This document shows positions 39,450 through 48,315 of a stretch of DNA of 64,000 nt, in pieces (position 1 is the first letter of the stretch; each line of letters opens with the position of its first letter). Position numbers and translations under genes: made by a program. This DNA comes from a virus. The notes beneath the pieces are model-generated. The model saw only the letters and a program-made list of their open reading frames with translations. It was not told where the DNA came from and did no database searches. The stretch is taken from positions 62,001-126,000 of the IMG/VR virus record IMGVR_UViG_3300015360_000024, one strand, 5' to 3'.

Positions 39450-40931
39450 ATGGAAGCGAGACAGCTAATGTTGACTGAGAACCGGCGGTCGATTGCCGAC
39501 AAGGGGTTCATTCAGTCCCTCATTGGAAAATGGGGAGAACTTCTTGAGGGGATCGACAACCCCTACACCCGTGGTGTCACGGCGATGCTCATGGAAAATG
39601 AGTCGCAGTGGCTCCAGAACATGGAGGAGGAGACCAAGACGCTCAACGTCGGCTCCTTCACCAAGTTCATCTTTCCGGTTCTCCGGAGGGTGTTCCCGAA
39701 CCTGATCGCCAACGAGATCGTCTCGGTTCAGCCGATGACGGCCCCGATCGGCGCGGTGTTCTTCTTCGACTACAAGTACGGGTCGAACAAGGGCTCCACC
39801 CAGGCTGGCGCGGTGTTCCCGCGCGACTTCGATCGCGACTACTCCTCGGAGTTCGTGCGCGACGAGCAGCTGGCCCTCGGCGACGGCGCTGCCTACGGTG
39901 GTGCTGGCGCGGCTCTCGCGGCCGTTCTCTCGTGGACTCCGGTCCGCCCGCTGAACGCGTCGCTGGGCTTCTCGGTTCAGATCCTGGAACTCAACCCGAC
40001 CACGGGTGCGATCGTCCAGACTGGTACCGACAACGGCTCCGGTGGCTTCACCGGCGCCGTCACGGCCGGCGCGGTCAACTACGGCTCGGGTGCGGTCACG
40101 GCGTTCAAGTTCACGACGGCCCCCGTCCTGAACAACAAGATCGTCGCCCGTTACTTCTACGACGGCGAGCTGAACACCAAGATCCCGCAGGTCAACCTCG
40201 ACATCACCAAGCAGCCCATCGAAGCGATCCCGCGTCGCCTCAAGGCTCTTTGGTCGTCGGAAGCGGCCGAGGATCTGCGCGCGTTCCACGGTCTCGACGC
40301 AGAGACCGAGCTGGTCTCGGGTATCGCTCAGGAGATCGCTCTTGAGATCGACCGCGAGATCATCAACGACCTGTACGTGACGTCGGCCTCGGGCCGCACG
40401 GACACCTTCTCGCTCACGCCGCCCGCCGGCATCAGCGAGCTGGATCACCTCCGGTCGATGATCACCACGATCAGCAAGATCTCGAACTTCATCCACAAGG
40501 ACACCCTTCGCGCCCCCGCGAACTTCCTTGTGACGTCGCCCGAGGTCTCGGCTCGTCTGGCGCAGCTCACCACCCATGGCGACTTCCGTCCGCTCTGGGT
40601 CTCCGGTGGCGCGAGCCCGTACGGCCCGGCTGACATGCCGCGTCCTCTGACGCAGCACGGCCAGTTCGGTATCTACAAGGTCGGCACCCTCATGAACAAG
40701 TGGGTGGTCTACGAGGATCCGTTCTTCGAGTCGGACAAGATGCTTGTCGGTCTCAAGGGCGCGAGCTTCCTGGATGCCGGCTACGTGTGGGCGCCGTACA
40801 TCCCGCTGCAGGTCACGCCGACGTTCCTCGATCCGGCGGACTTCTCCTACCGTAAGGGTCTCCGTACCCGATACGGCAAGAAGGTTCTCCGTAGCGAGTA
40901 CTACGGCCGGATCACCTTCACGGGTCTCTAA
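39450..40931 (+). CDS. Major capsid protein (T4 gp23-like)
   Basis: 493 residues, GGAGG upstream of ATG 39450. Gp23-type motifs: DNPYTRGVTAMLMENESQ, NVGSFTKFIFPVLRRVFPN, IVSVQPMTAPIGAVFF, then FLVTSPEVSARLAQL and PYIPLQVTP near the end. ELLEG near residue 33 could be a protease site of the (L/I)-x-E type. Residues about 165-235 form an inserted beta module with INYxTGAVT-like sequence (VNYGSGAVTAFKFTTAP) that recurs in the tail sheath. It builds the HK97-fold shell and ends with a terminator. Confidence 0.92.
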   Translation: MEARQLMLTENRRSIADKGFIQSLIGKWGELLEGIDNPYTRGVTAMLMENESQWLQNMEEETKTLNVGSFTKFIFPVLRRVFPNLIANEIVSVQPMTAPIGAVFFFDYKYGSNKGSTQAGAVFPRDFDRDYSSEFVRDEQLALGDGAAYGGAGAALAAVLSWTPVRPLNASLGFSVQILELNPTTGAIVQTGTDNGSGGFTGAVTAGAVNYGSGAVTAFKFTTAPVLNNKIVARYFYDGELNTKIPQVNLDITKQPIEAIPRRLKALWSSEAAEDLRAFHGLDAETELVSGIAQEIALEIDREIINDLYVTSASGRTDTFSLTPPAGISELDHLRSMITTISKISNFIHKDTLRAPANFLVTSPEVSARLAQLTTHGDFRPLWVSGGASPYGPADMPRPLTQHGQFGIYKVGTLMNKWVVYEDPFFESDKMLVGLKGASFLDAGYVWAPYIPLQVTPTFLDPADFSYRKGLRTRYGKKVLRSEYYGRITFTGL

Positions 40932-40970
40932 GCAACAGCCCCAGTGATTGGGGCGCTGAGAGTTACACTG

Positions 40971-40998
40971 AGCCCAGGCTAACACCTGGGCTTTTTGT
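40971..40998 (+). terminator. Rho-independent terminator after the capsid gene
   Basis: Perfect eight-base stem AGCCCAGG/CCTGGGCT with a seven-base loop and a T-rich tract. A second hairpin GCCCC/GGGGC lies just upstream at 40938-40954. It probably separates head transcripts from the neck/tail unit. Confidence 0.85.
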
Positions 40999-41097
40999 TT
41001 TTGTTATCATAGGTATGCCGCTTCTATTCTTTGGTTTTATACAATGGATAATGGCAGTAGCCTAGTGATGTTGATGCGTTACCCAAAGGAGACGATG

Positions 41098-41370
41098 ATG
41101 CCAGCCTTACCGGATGCTCTCGCGGAGAGAAGAATGTTTGGGCTCGATGTTACGGATTCAGATCCTCCGGGAAGGCACTCAAGGCCGCGCAACGGCATCA
41201 ACAGCGAACACGATGATATCGCTCATGACAGACAGGCGATAAACGAGATCGGTCTAATGGCCGACCGGATGAGTTCTCTGCTACAAGAGACTCGCAACAA
41301 TACCGTGGAGGCCGACGAACGCCTTCGCCGAGTTGAGGAAGACCTCAAGTTGATCGCCCTGGAGAAATGA
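41098..41370 (+). CDS. Small coiled-coil protein
   Basis: 90 residues from ATG 41098, chosen because AGGAG lies six bases upstream; ATG 41095 and 41044 are in frame. The second half is a helical coiled coil (MSSLLQETRNNTVEADERLR). Position after the capsid gene and before the neck genes suggests a head-completion or accessory role; no family recognised. Confidence 0.55.
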   Translation: MPALPDALAERRMFGLDVTDSDPPGRHSRPRNGINSEHDDIAHDRQAINEIGLMADRMSSLLQETRNNTVEADERLRRVEEDLKLIALEK

Positions 41371-41371
41371 A

Positions 41372-41719
41372 ATGGCCAAGTATCAGAAGGTGAAGAATTG
41401 CGGTCCGGTTCCATACCCAGACCGTTCTGGCAAGTTCCTCTTGGACGGCGAGACCGCAGAGGGCGACGACTGGGAGCCGCTGGTGGCTCTTGGCTTCATC
41501 GTGAAGGTTGAGGAGGCTGCTGCTCCGGCGAAGGCAGATCCACCGAAGATCGAGGAGCCGAAGGCTGCTATCCTCCCAGAGGAAACTGCCAAGGGAGCAA
41601 GCGATGGCGAGATGCAGCGCAATGACGGAGGCGGAGTTGAAGAAGTGGATCCTCCGCCGGCTGGGTCAGCCAGTGACGAGGGTCTGTCTGGACGCGCTGC
41701 AACTAGACGACGCCGTTGA
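41372..41719 (+). CDS. Hypothetical protein overlapping the neck gene
   Basis: 115 residues from ATG 41372, GGAG upstream. A small beta domain (PYPDRSGKFLLDGETAEGDDW) is followed by an Ala/Pro/Glu-rich linker. Its last 116 bases run inside the next gene in another frame, ending in an Arg-rich tail. The fold of the first 50 residues resembles that of the 47824 product (short basic/beta head with disordered tail). Function unknown. Confidence 0.5.
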   Translation: MAKYQKVKNCGPVPYPDRSGKFLLDGETAEGDDWEPLVALGFIVKVEEAAAPAKADPPKIEEPKAAILPEETAKGASDGEMQRNDGGGVEEVDPPPAGSASDEGLSGRAATRRRR

Positions 41720-42341
41720 GGAGGCGATCCGCTGGTTCGCCGCGAAGAAGGGTGTAGATCGCGACATCACCATGGACCTGTACGCAGGTCAGGTTGAGTA
41801 CAAGATGCCTGAGGACTGCGACATGGTTTGCGATGTCGCGTTTCAGGTGAATCCTCTCGATGTCTCGATGATCTTTGCGCCGTACAACATCGCGCAGGAC
41901 GAGAAGGTCCCGTACAGCGTGTTTACGGCCGGATCATCGGGTGGGCTTTACAGCTCGCTTCTGCAGTCCATGCAGTACGTCGAGATGGCCAAGAGGATGA
42001 TCAACGCCGAGAAGAACTGGTTGTACTTCCAGCACAAGAACACCCTTCTTCTGCTTCCAGATCCGAAGGGCGGCGGCAAGGTGTTCGTCGAGTACAAGAG
42101 CTGCTGCGCCAACATCGAACAGCTTCCTGAGAGAGATCAGCTCCTTGTCCGTCGATACGCCCTTGCTTGGGCGAAGCAGGACTTAGGGATCATCTACTCC
42201 AAGTACAGCACGTGGCCTACAGCCCAGGGCAACGTGTCGCTAAACGGCGATACGTTGATGGCGCAGGCAAGGGCTGAAATGGACAAGCTTGAGGATGAGA
42301 TCTACGAGAGCGCCAAGCCGATGGCGTTCTTCACCCAGTAA
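41604..42341 (+). CDS. Neck protein (T4 gp13-like head completion)
   Basis: 245 residues from ATG 41604 with GGGAG seven bases upstream; ATG 41622 also possible. The N-terminus ELKKWILRRLGQPV, then LDDAVEEAIRWFAAK, is typical of gp13-like neck proteins, and ITMDLYAGQVEYKMP with a helical C-terminus containing YALAWAKQDLGI fits too. It would bind the portal after packaging to seal the head and receive the tail. Next gene is the gp14-like partner. Confidence 0.7.
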   Translation: MARCSAMTEAELKKWILRRLGQPVTRVCLDALQLDDAVEEAIRWFAAKKGVDRDITMDLYAGQVEYKMPEDCDMVCDVAFQVNPLDVSMIFAPYNIAQDEKVPYSVFTAGSSGGLYSSLLQSMQYVEMAKRMINAEKNWLYFQHKNTLLLLPDPKGGGKVFVEYKSCCANIEQLPERDQLLVRRYALAWAKQDLGIIYSKYSTWPTAQGNVSLNGDTLMAQARAEMDKLEDEIYESAKPMAFFTQ

Positions 42342-42377
42342 CCGCAAGCCTGTGATATCTATCCCTAGCGATTATCC

Positions 42378-42881
42378 ATGGGTAAGGTTCTCGACGATAG
42401 CGAGCTTGAACTCTTCGACTGCATCAATCAGGACCTGATTGAGCTGACTGGCGAAGAGATCAATTACTACGCCCACGATGCGTCGAGCATCCCAAACCGC
42501 TCGAAGATAGATCCGCTTTACGGCGAGCCAACCGAACGCGTGATTAACGGTCCGAACCGAATCATGGCGGTGCTTAAGTATCCCGAATACGAGTTCCTTA
42601 CGGAAGAGACCGGATACAGCCGTGAGTGGGATGCCAAGGTAATTATCAGTCGAGCGCATCTCGACGAGAAGAACCTGCCATACCCATCCGAAGGCGACAT
42701 CATCGAGATGTGGCGGACGCCGTATCATGATCGTTGGTCGATGGGAAAAGGCTTGTTCTTTGATGTGACCAAGACAAAGAACGATGGCCACATCAATATG
42801 TCGCCAACGTTTACTCAGTTCGAACTCACCCTTAAGAGGCGCACGCAGTTCGGGGCGGAACGCCGGATCACCCCACCGTAG
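42378..42881 (+). CDS. Neck protein (T4 gp14-like)
   Basis: 167 residues. IDPLYGEPTERVI, then EYEFLTEETGYSREWDAKV, then ISRAHLDEKNLPYPSEGD and FFDVTKTKN, follow the order seen in T4 gp14-like head-tail connectors. It would join the gp13-like collar to the tail. A TGTGATATC extended -10-like element lies about 25 bases before the ATG; no clear Shine-Dalgarno. Confidence 0.65.
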   Translation: MGKVLDDSELELFDCINQDLIELTGEEINYYAHDASSIPNRSKIDPLYGEPTERVINGPNRIMAVLKYPEYEFLTEETGYSREWDAKVIISRAHLDEKNLPYPSEGDIIEMWRTPYHDRWSMGKGLFFDVTKTKNDGHINMSPTFTQFELTLKRRTQFGAERRITPP

Positions 42882-42890
42882 GAGATTCAG

Positions 42891-45206
42891 ATGCCAGGCA
42901 AGCACACCAACAAAGCAAAGCGCTTCAGCAAGCGCGTCAACGAGTCTTCGGCCTGGCTGTTCGCTGGTCCCGGAAACCCCGTGTACATGGGTAACCCAGA
43001 TCCGGTGAGCCAGTTCAACCCAAGCGGCCAGGTGTCGCCAGGTGCGGGCTATATCCCTGACGAGGTCGCCAAGATGCTCGTCAAGGAGAGCGGCCTCAGG
43101 AAGTCCGACACGATCCCCAAGAGGGTCATCGAGAGCTACCTGGAGTCGATGCGGCTATCCAAGGGCCTTGCTGTCGATGTTGCCAGGGTTCTTCGTGACG
43201 TCTACGGCATCACACCGACATTCGACGAATCGTCACTCTACGCCATATCCGGTTCGCTTATTGAGGAGCTGACCGGGGCGATGAACGAGAGCTTCCCGAT
43301 GCCGTTCGCGTTCGATGATGAGCCCAGGATCTTGAACGAGGTCGACCTGGTCGGCTCGTTCATTCAACGCGAGTTCATGGAATCGACGGACGAGAACTAC
43401 GATCTCGTTCTCGGAACCCTGGCGCTGCTCCCTTACCGGGAGTTCTGCGATGTCGTTGACTTCCATGAGTGGGTTGGCGAAGACGCCTTCAACCAGATCG
43501 AAGATCTCGCCATCAATGGTCCAGACGGCATGGCCGAGATGGTGCTCGAAGGCCTCTGCTGGCCGAGTCGCATCAAGCTCATGCCGGAGCATGTCCAGGA
43601 TCTATTCGAGGACGCTGCGGATGACGTCATCAAGGCAGGGACGGCGAAGCTGAAGAGCAGGATGCCGGCGATTCCGCCTGTTCCGAAGGGTGGCCCAGCG
43701 AAGCCTGCTCTTAAGAGCGCTTCCGGTAAGCCAGGGATGAAGATACCAGCGATCAAGGCTAAGCCAACGGTCCCTTCGTTCAAGAAGCAGATGGCCAAAC
43801 ACGGCAAGGATATGGCCAGCGATCCACTTGCTGCCAAGAAGCCTGGCGCTGCCCTCGCGGCACACCGTGAGAAACAGGACAAGGACTGGGATGCCGCGCA
43901 TGCAGCTGCGAAGGCGCGACACGCTGATGAACCCGAGAAGACGGTTCCGAAGGGTAGCCGCCTAAAGAAGGCAGGGACTGCCGCCATCGGCGCGATGAAG
44001 AAGGTCGGCGGCGCCTTCAAGAAGGCCAGCGACTTCCTTCATGCCCCCGGCAAAGCGGTCAGCCACGCAGCGAAGAGCGTCGCTAAGGGCACCGCCAAGG
44101 TTGGCGGTGGACTCGTCACCGGAGCGCTCAAGGCGGTCGGTCACGTTGGCGGTACTCTCGCCAAGGGTGTGGTTGGTGGCTTTACTGGTAAGAGCCACTC
44201 GAATTCTGGTTCGGACCACGACTCCGACGACGGCGACTCGAAACCAGAGAAGAAGAAGGGCCCAGGCGTTCTCGGTCACATCGGCCGGGCTATCGGCAAG
44301 TTTGCTGGTCACGTCAAGAAGGGCTTCAAAGATGCATCTCCTGGCATCGCGCACGTTGCCGGTAGTGGCAAGGAGCCTGAGAAGGCAAAGGAGCCAGAGG
44401 CCGAACCGAAGAAGAAGAAGCGGATGACCACCTCGCAGGTTGGTCAGGAGTCCGTTTATGCGAGCGGATCTCTTATCGGCGAGGTTGAGGCCATGCTTGG
44501 CGGTCAGTCCATCGAGGACGAGACAGAGGAAGAGGAGACAGTTCGTTCACCTGCTGAGGTCGTGGACACGCTGGAAGCTACTTCGGTTGTAGACCAGGCG
44601 GTCTGCGAGGCCCTGTCCGAGATGGACTGGGACGGCGTGGCCAAGATGGCCGGTTTCATGATGCTCGTGCCACAGCGGTTCCTCGGTCTCGTTCAGTCCT
44701 TCAAGGAGGGAACGGACGAGTTCAGGGCTGAGTGGCATGAGCTTGAGGAGAGCGGCTCGAAGCCGAGCTGGATGAACATTGGTTCGTTCGTGACGCTCGC
44801 GAAGCTCTCGCTGGACGAGGGTGTGATCCCGAGGATTGTCTACTTCGCTGGCAAGGCGCTCCAAGCAGCAGACGAGGCCGTGGCCGCACATGTCAACGAG
44901 AGCTATCCGGAGCTTGGTCAGACGGTCTACGGACCGGCAGGAGATCCCAAGGAGGGTCCTCAGCTGGCGAAGTCTTATCTGACCCCTCAGCCGACTGGAA
45001 CGATGACCCCGACCAAGAGTGATTGCACGACGCGGATGTTCTCGGATCCTGCGGACCGCGAGAAGGCACGCAAGGCGAAGCTCTCCGACGTCATGGACGT
45101 TCTCAATGGAATGCGTAGCGCTGCGGCGGCGGCCGGCGTTGCTCCTGAGGGAATGTTCCTGAACCTCTATCGCGACATGCACCGAGAGAAGGTTCGGTAC
45201 AGCTAA
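42891..45206 (+). CDS. Large modular protein with Lys/Ala/Gly-rich centre
   Basis: 771 residues, AGGAG upstream. Folded N-domain (residues 1-240), a Lys/Ala/Pro linker, then about 130 residues of amphipathic Lys/Ala/Gly-rich repeats (GAMKKVGGAFKKAS, KSVAKGTAKVGGGLVTGALK, GGTLAKGVVGGFTGK) resembling histone-like or membrane-active sequence, an acidic/basic linker, and a C-domain. Short SLIEEL, SLIGEVEAML and similar (L/I)-x-E sites fit gp21-type protease cleavage. It may be an internal virion protein delivered with DNA; that is inference. It overlaps a truncated gene at its stop. Confidence 0.5.
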   Translation: MPGKHTNKAKRFSKRVNESSAWLFAGPGNPVYMGNPDPVSQFNPSGQVSPGAGYIPDEVAKMLVKESGLRKSDTIPKRVIESYLESMRLSKGLAVDVARVLRDVYGITPTFDESSLYAISGSLIEELTGAMNESFPMPFAFDDEPRILNEVDLVGSFIQREFMESTDENYDLVLGTLALLPYREFCDVVDFHEWVGEDAFNQIEDLAINGPDGMAEMVLEGLCWPSRIKLMPEHVQDLFEDAADDVIKAGTAKLKSRMPAIPPVPKGGPAKPALKSASGKPGMKIPAIKAKPTVPSFKKQMAKHGKDMASDPLAAKKPGAALAAHREKQDKDWDAAHAAAKARHADEPEKTVPKGSRLKKAGTAAIGAMKKVGGAFKKASDFLHAPGKAVSHAAKSVAKGTAKVGGGLVTGALKAVGHVGGTLAKGVVGGFTGKSHSNSGSDHDSDDGDSKPEKKKGPGVLGHIGRAIGKFAGHVKKGFKDASPGIAHVAGSGKEPEKAKEPEAEPKKKKRMTTSQVGQESVYASGSLIGEVEAMLGGQSIEDETEEEETVRSPAEVVDTLEATSVVDQAVCEALSEMDWDGVAKMAGFMMLVPQRFLGLVQSFKEGTDEFRAEWHELEESGSKPSWMNIGSFVTLAKLSLDEGVIPRIVYFAGKALQAADEAVAAHVNESYPELGQTVYGPAGDPKEGPQLAKSYLTPQPTGTMTPTKSDCTTRMFSDPADREKARKAKLSDVMDVLNGMRSAAAAAGVAPEGMFLNLYRDMHREKVRYS

Positions 45207-45286
45207 TGGTGATGGATCCGGCCAAGATTGCCGTGGCGGTTTCCAGTGGCCTTAGCATCGTCTGCGCGCTCGATTTATGGATCTGA
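45206..45286 (+). pseudogene. Truncated duplicate of the 45815 gene start
   Basis: 26 codons from ATG 45206 (TAATG overlap with the preceding stop). MDPAKIAVAVSSGLSIVCA aligns with MDSTKIAAAVASGLSIVCA, the start of the 45815 gene, then runs into unrelated sequence and a stop. The endonuclease gene lies exactly between fragment and full copy. Likely a relic of the homing-nuclease insertion. Confidence 0.7.
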
Positions 45287-45292
45287 TACTAT
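45284..45292 (+). promoter_or_regulatory. Extended -10 before the endonuclease gene
   Basis: TGA followed by TACTAT (45287-45292), then ten bases to ATG 45303. It overlaps the fragment's stop and lacks a Shine-Dalgarno. If used, the mRNA would be almost leaderless and favour ATG 45303 over ATG 45291. Confidence 0.4.
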
Positions 45293-45302
45293 GTCCCTTC
45301 AG

Positions 45303-45818
45303 ATGCCATTCAAAAACATCGATGACAAGCGAGCGAATGCTCGTAGGTATTGGGCAGAGAACAAGACTCGTCTGTATGTTGCGCAGAGAGAATACGTAGC
45401 GAAGCGGAATGAGTCAGATCCTGAGTTCAGGAAGCAGACGCTCGATCGTCAGGCGGAATGGGCTCGACGAAATCCAGAAAAGAAAAAGGCCATCCAGGCA
45501 AGGAATGAAGCCAAGAACGGCGAGAGAAACGCAAGAAGCCGTAGAAATGCAAAGCTGAAGCACGATCACGGAATCACCGTGGATGAGTACGAGGCGATTC
45601 TAGAGAATCAGTCTGGTGGATGTGCCATCTGTGGATCTAGGTCAGCCAACAATGGTTCGAGAACCAACCTCTTCGTCGATCACTGCCATGAGACGTCTGC
45701 AGTAAGGGGATTGCTTTGCAATCCGTGCAATCTCGGTCTTGGTAACTTCATGGATAATCCTGAATTACTGATCAAGGCTGCCAACTACGTCGATAAATCA
45801 AGGCGGACGACACCATGA
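45303..45818 (+). CDS. Endonuclease VII-type homing nuclease
   Basis: 171 residues (175 from ATG 45291). A long basic helical N-terminus (Arg/Lys/Glu-rich) precedes the Endo VII core: EYEAILENQSGGCAICGSRS, then FVDHCHETSAVRGLLCNPCN and LGLGNFMDNPE. The CxxC...CxxC zinc site and the DHCH metal site are intact. Such proteins cut DNA and spread by homing; T4 gp49 uses the fold to resolve junctions. Here it separates a truncated gene start from its full homologue, which marks it as an insertion. Confidence 0.8.
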   Translation: MPFKNIDDKRANARRYWAENKTRLYVAQREYVAKRNESDPEFRKQTLDRQAEWARRNPEKKKAIQARNEAKNGERNARSRRNAKLKHDHGITVDEYEAILENQSGGCAICGSRSANNGSRTNLFVDHCHETSAVRGLLCNPCNLGLGNFMDNPELLIKAANYVDKSRRTTP

Positions 45819-46231
45819 TGGATTCAACGAAGATTGCAGCAGCTGTTGCCAGCGGATTGTCGATTGTGTGTGCGACCTGCGAGAAGTACTGGGAAGCAAG
45901 GGACAGGGGAGTCCCTGACGACAGATGTCTCGCGGTAGACGGCTGCGGGTCTCCTATTGCCGGTGACGTGTTCCACGAATATCGCGGGCCGATGACTCAG
46001 TTCGACCAATTCTGCTTTCGTTGTGGAGATCGGGCTACGCATGCGGTGCGCGTGGATAACAGCGTCAGGGTGATCGGCGTCTGTTCGGCTCACGTCGAAA
46101 TGATCAAGACGCTGAAACCTGAAGGCAAACGTGCGCCGAACGTCGTCCTTATCTCCAAGGATGGCGAGAAACAAATCACAGATAAAGACGCCCCGCAGAG
46201 ACGCCAATCTCTCCTCAAGTTGAAGTGGTAA
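45815..46231 (+). CDS. Hypothetical multi-cysteine protein
   Basis: 138 residues from ATG 45815 (or 45818), overlapping the endonuclease 3' end by four bases. SIVCATCEKYW and later CLAVDGCG, then CFRCGDRATH and GVCSAH, give two probable zinc sites. No family recognised. Its first 19 residues recur in the truncated fragment at 45206, showing that the original gene once followed the 771-residue protein directly. Confidence 0.6.
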   Translation: MMDSTKIAAAVASGLSIVCATCEKYWEARDRGVPDDRCLAVDGCGSPIAGDVFHEYRGPMTQFDQFCFRCGDRATHAVRVDNSVRVIGVCSAHVEMIKTLKPEGKRAPNVVLISKDGEKQITDKDAPQRRQSLLKLKW

Positions 46232-46234
46232 GAG

Positions 46235-47074
46235 ATGGGCCTCAATAAGTTCGTCGATATCCGTCAGACGCCAAAGACATCAGGGAACTGGCGGCTGGCG
46301 ACGGAGGAGCTTGTTGAGCGAGGCGAGGCGATGGCGAGGATGATCTCCTACGCCGTTGCTAAGGAGGCCTTTGACGCTCTACTTGAGGAGATCCCAGCGA
46401 CCAACGACTACGAGGAGCTGAGGCAGTCGCTGAAGCTTGTTGAGGTCGGCGCCGGGAAGAAGGGGAAGGAAGCTGCCTTCGCGATTCACATCCCTTCGAA
46501 GGGTCGCAATATCAAGAAAATCGACGCCTCAAAGACGGTGATTTCGATTATCCCAAAGAAGGGAAATCAGCCGGCCGGCGAGGATGTTTTGATCTTGGAG
46601 CGCAACGGCCCTTGGACAGCGGACACGATTCCGTTTTTGCCGAAGAAGAGCGAAGGGGTCGTTGTTCAACGGAAAACGACGACAAGGGAAACTGAGAAGA
46701 TCTCGAATGAGAAGTGGAAAATACTTGACCGAGTTCTCAGGGAGTTGAAGGAGGCCGGTCGCAGTATCAAGCCGTACAAGCCCGGGACGCCTGGGCGCAT
46801 CAAGAGAAACGCTAAGGCGGTACCAGATCTGGCAATGCAGGCGCTGAACCTGGAATTCGGTAGCGGTGGAGCCAGAGGTAAGCCGGTTTTCAGGAAAGTC
46901 TTCGGGTCCATCAAGCGGACGGTCGCTGGACTTGCGAACAGGTTCGATGAGATCAAGAACGCGATGACCGACCCGAACTCGAAGACGTACAAGAATTGGC
47001 CGAAGAGAATGAGTACGATCTCCTCTGGTCAGGCTTCTAAGTACATGGGATTCCAGAAGAGGCTTGGTCTCTGA
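46235..47074 (+). CDS. Probable tail/neck assembly protein
   Basis: 279 residues. The N-terminal helix (ERGEAMARMISYAVAKEAFDA) and a middle basic region are followed by a helical C-terminus (RMSTISSGQASKYMGF). It resembles the general size and order of head-tail joining proteins that precede the tail terminator, but no family match is clear. It overlaps the next start by one base. Confidence 0.5.
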   Translation: MGLNKFVDIRQTPKTSGNWRLATEELVERGEAMARMISYAVAKEAFDALLEEIPATNDYEELRQSLKLVEVGAGKKGKEAAFAIHIPSKGRNIKKIDASKTVISIIPKKGNQPAGEDVLILERNGPWTADTIPFLPKKSEGVVVQRKTTTRETEKISNEKWKILDRVLRELKEAGRSIKPYKPGTPGRIKRNAKAVPDLAMQALNLEFGSGGARGKPVFRKVFGSIKRTVAGLANRFDEIKNAMTDPNSKTYKNWPKRMSTISSGQASKYMGFQKRLGL

Positions 47075-47802
47075 TGTCGAGTCATATCCTGTCCAAGGAT
47101 AACGCCAGGACCGGCGACGTCTGGCTGAGCGACTTCGATCGTGGCGTCATCACGACGCTTGGCGGGGTCGTGAACACGGTTGGAGATATGTACGTCGTCC
47201 AGATCTCTGGAGTGTCGGCACCGCCGGAGACCGGGAACATTGCGTTCGAAGGAATTCCGATTTACTTCGCTTTCCCGGATGAGGTGATCGATCCAAAGAT
47301 CCTTCCGTCGATTGTAGTTCGCAGGGATTCAATGGACCCGGCGATGAGTCGCTGGCACCTGGGAAACCAGCAGTACTTCATTCCAGCCCCTGGGTCTCAT
47401 CTCGTGACGTGGACGCATCCAATCACGGGTGAGGTATTTACCCTTGGATCTGACGCCTACGAGGATAAGGCACAGGCCGTACCTTTTGACATTCTCTACA
47501 CAATTCAGATTCGTGCCCGGTATCGCAACAATCTCAAGGTGGAGGCTATGGCGATGCTGAGACACACCTTGAAGAAGTACCCGCCGTACACGACGGTATA
47601 CATCAAGGACAGCTTGGGCGATCTCCGAAGCTACACGGCTTTCATGGAGACTCCGTCACCACTCGATACCAAGCCAGATGTTGCTGGTCGAGAGACGAAC
47701 TTCAACGTCACCCTCAGGGTTGAGGCTGAACTAGATCTGAACGATCCGGTTATCCGTCAGGCGCCTTCTGGAATGCCGACGTTCAACTACCTGCTTCCGT
47801 AG
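47074..47802 (+). CDS. Putative tail terminator/completion protein (gp15/gp3 position)
   Basis: 242 residues. VPFDILYTIQIRARYRNN followed by AMAMLRHTLKKYPPYTTVYI suggests the alpha/beta fold of tail terminators that cap the tube and sheath. It lies just before the sheath gene, where T4 has gp3/gp15. Role inferred from place and pattern. Confidence 0.5.
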   Translation: MSSHILSKDNARTGDVWLSDFDRGVITTLGGVVNTVGDMYVVQISGVSAPPETGNIAFEGIPIYFAFPDEVIDPKILPSIVVRRDSMDPAMSRWHLGNQQYFIPAPGSHLVTWTHPITGEVFTLGSDAYEDKAQAVPFDILYTIQIRARYRNNLKVEAMAMLRHTLKKYPPYTTVYIKDSLGDLRSYTAFMETPSPLDTKPDVAGRETNFNVTLRVEAELDLNDPVIRQAPSGMPTFNYLLP

Positions 47803-47823
47803 TAAAACCGAGAGGATGGCCAG

Positions 47824-48273
47824 ATGCCATGGATCTACAACCCAACCAGAGATGTTCTTCAAGTCACGCTCCAGGACGGGCTTCGTAACGGGTTCCTGCC
47901 GCGTAAGAAGATTTTCGTCCAGCTGGACAAGATGAGCGCAGAGGTATGGCGCCTGGTCCAGGCCGGGAAGCTTGTCAATATGGGTGGTGATCCAACTGTC
48001 CAGCCTTCTCAGGTTACCCAGGCAAAGGCAGATACGACTCCGCAGGTCCAGCCTTCGAAACCGGATACTTCCAGCACTCATCATTCAGCGGGTGCTAGGG
48101 TCGCCGTCGACTCATCAAGTGCTCTAGACGGCGAAAAAGAATCGAAAGCCGTTAAAAAGCAGGACGATGATCTCGAAAAAGCAACTTCCGTAAAGCCGGA
48201 AGCTGATCCGGATCTCAAGAAACACGACACCAAAACGGAAAAACGAAACGAGCGCTCTCGCAAGAGAACGTAA
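47824..48273 (+). CDS. Hypothetical protein with disordered tail
   Basis: 149 residues, AGGA upstream. About 55 folded residues (PWIYNPTRDVLQVTLQDG, FVQLDKMSAEVWRLVQAG) are followed by a long Ser/Lys/Asp/Thr-rich tail with no order. It may be a small adaptor of the tail. No family recognised. Confidence 0.55.
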   Translation: MPWIYNPTRDVLQVTLQDGLRNGFLPRKKIFVQLDKMSAEVWRLVQAGKLVNMGGDPTVQPSQVTQAKADTTPQVQPSKPDTSSTHHSAGARVAVDSSSALDGEKESKAVKKQDDDLEKATSVKPEADPDLKKHDTKTEKRNERSRKRT

Positions 48274-48315
48274 GTATCGTTCGGAAGTTGCACCGACCAC
48301 TAGGGGAGACGAAAA

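Noticed and set aside
39465-40985. 506-codon open frame on the minus strand through the capsid gene
   Set aside because: It is the exact shadow of the well-supported capsid gene, very rich in Arg/Glu/Asp as expected from the reverse of its codons, with no ribosome-binding site or motif.
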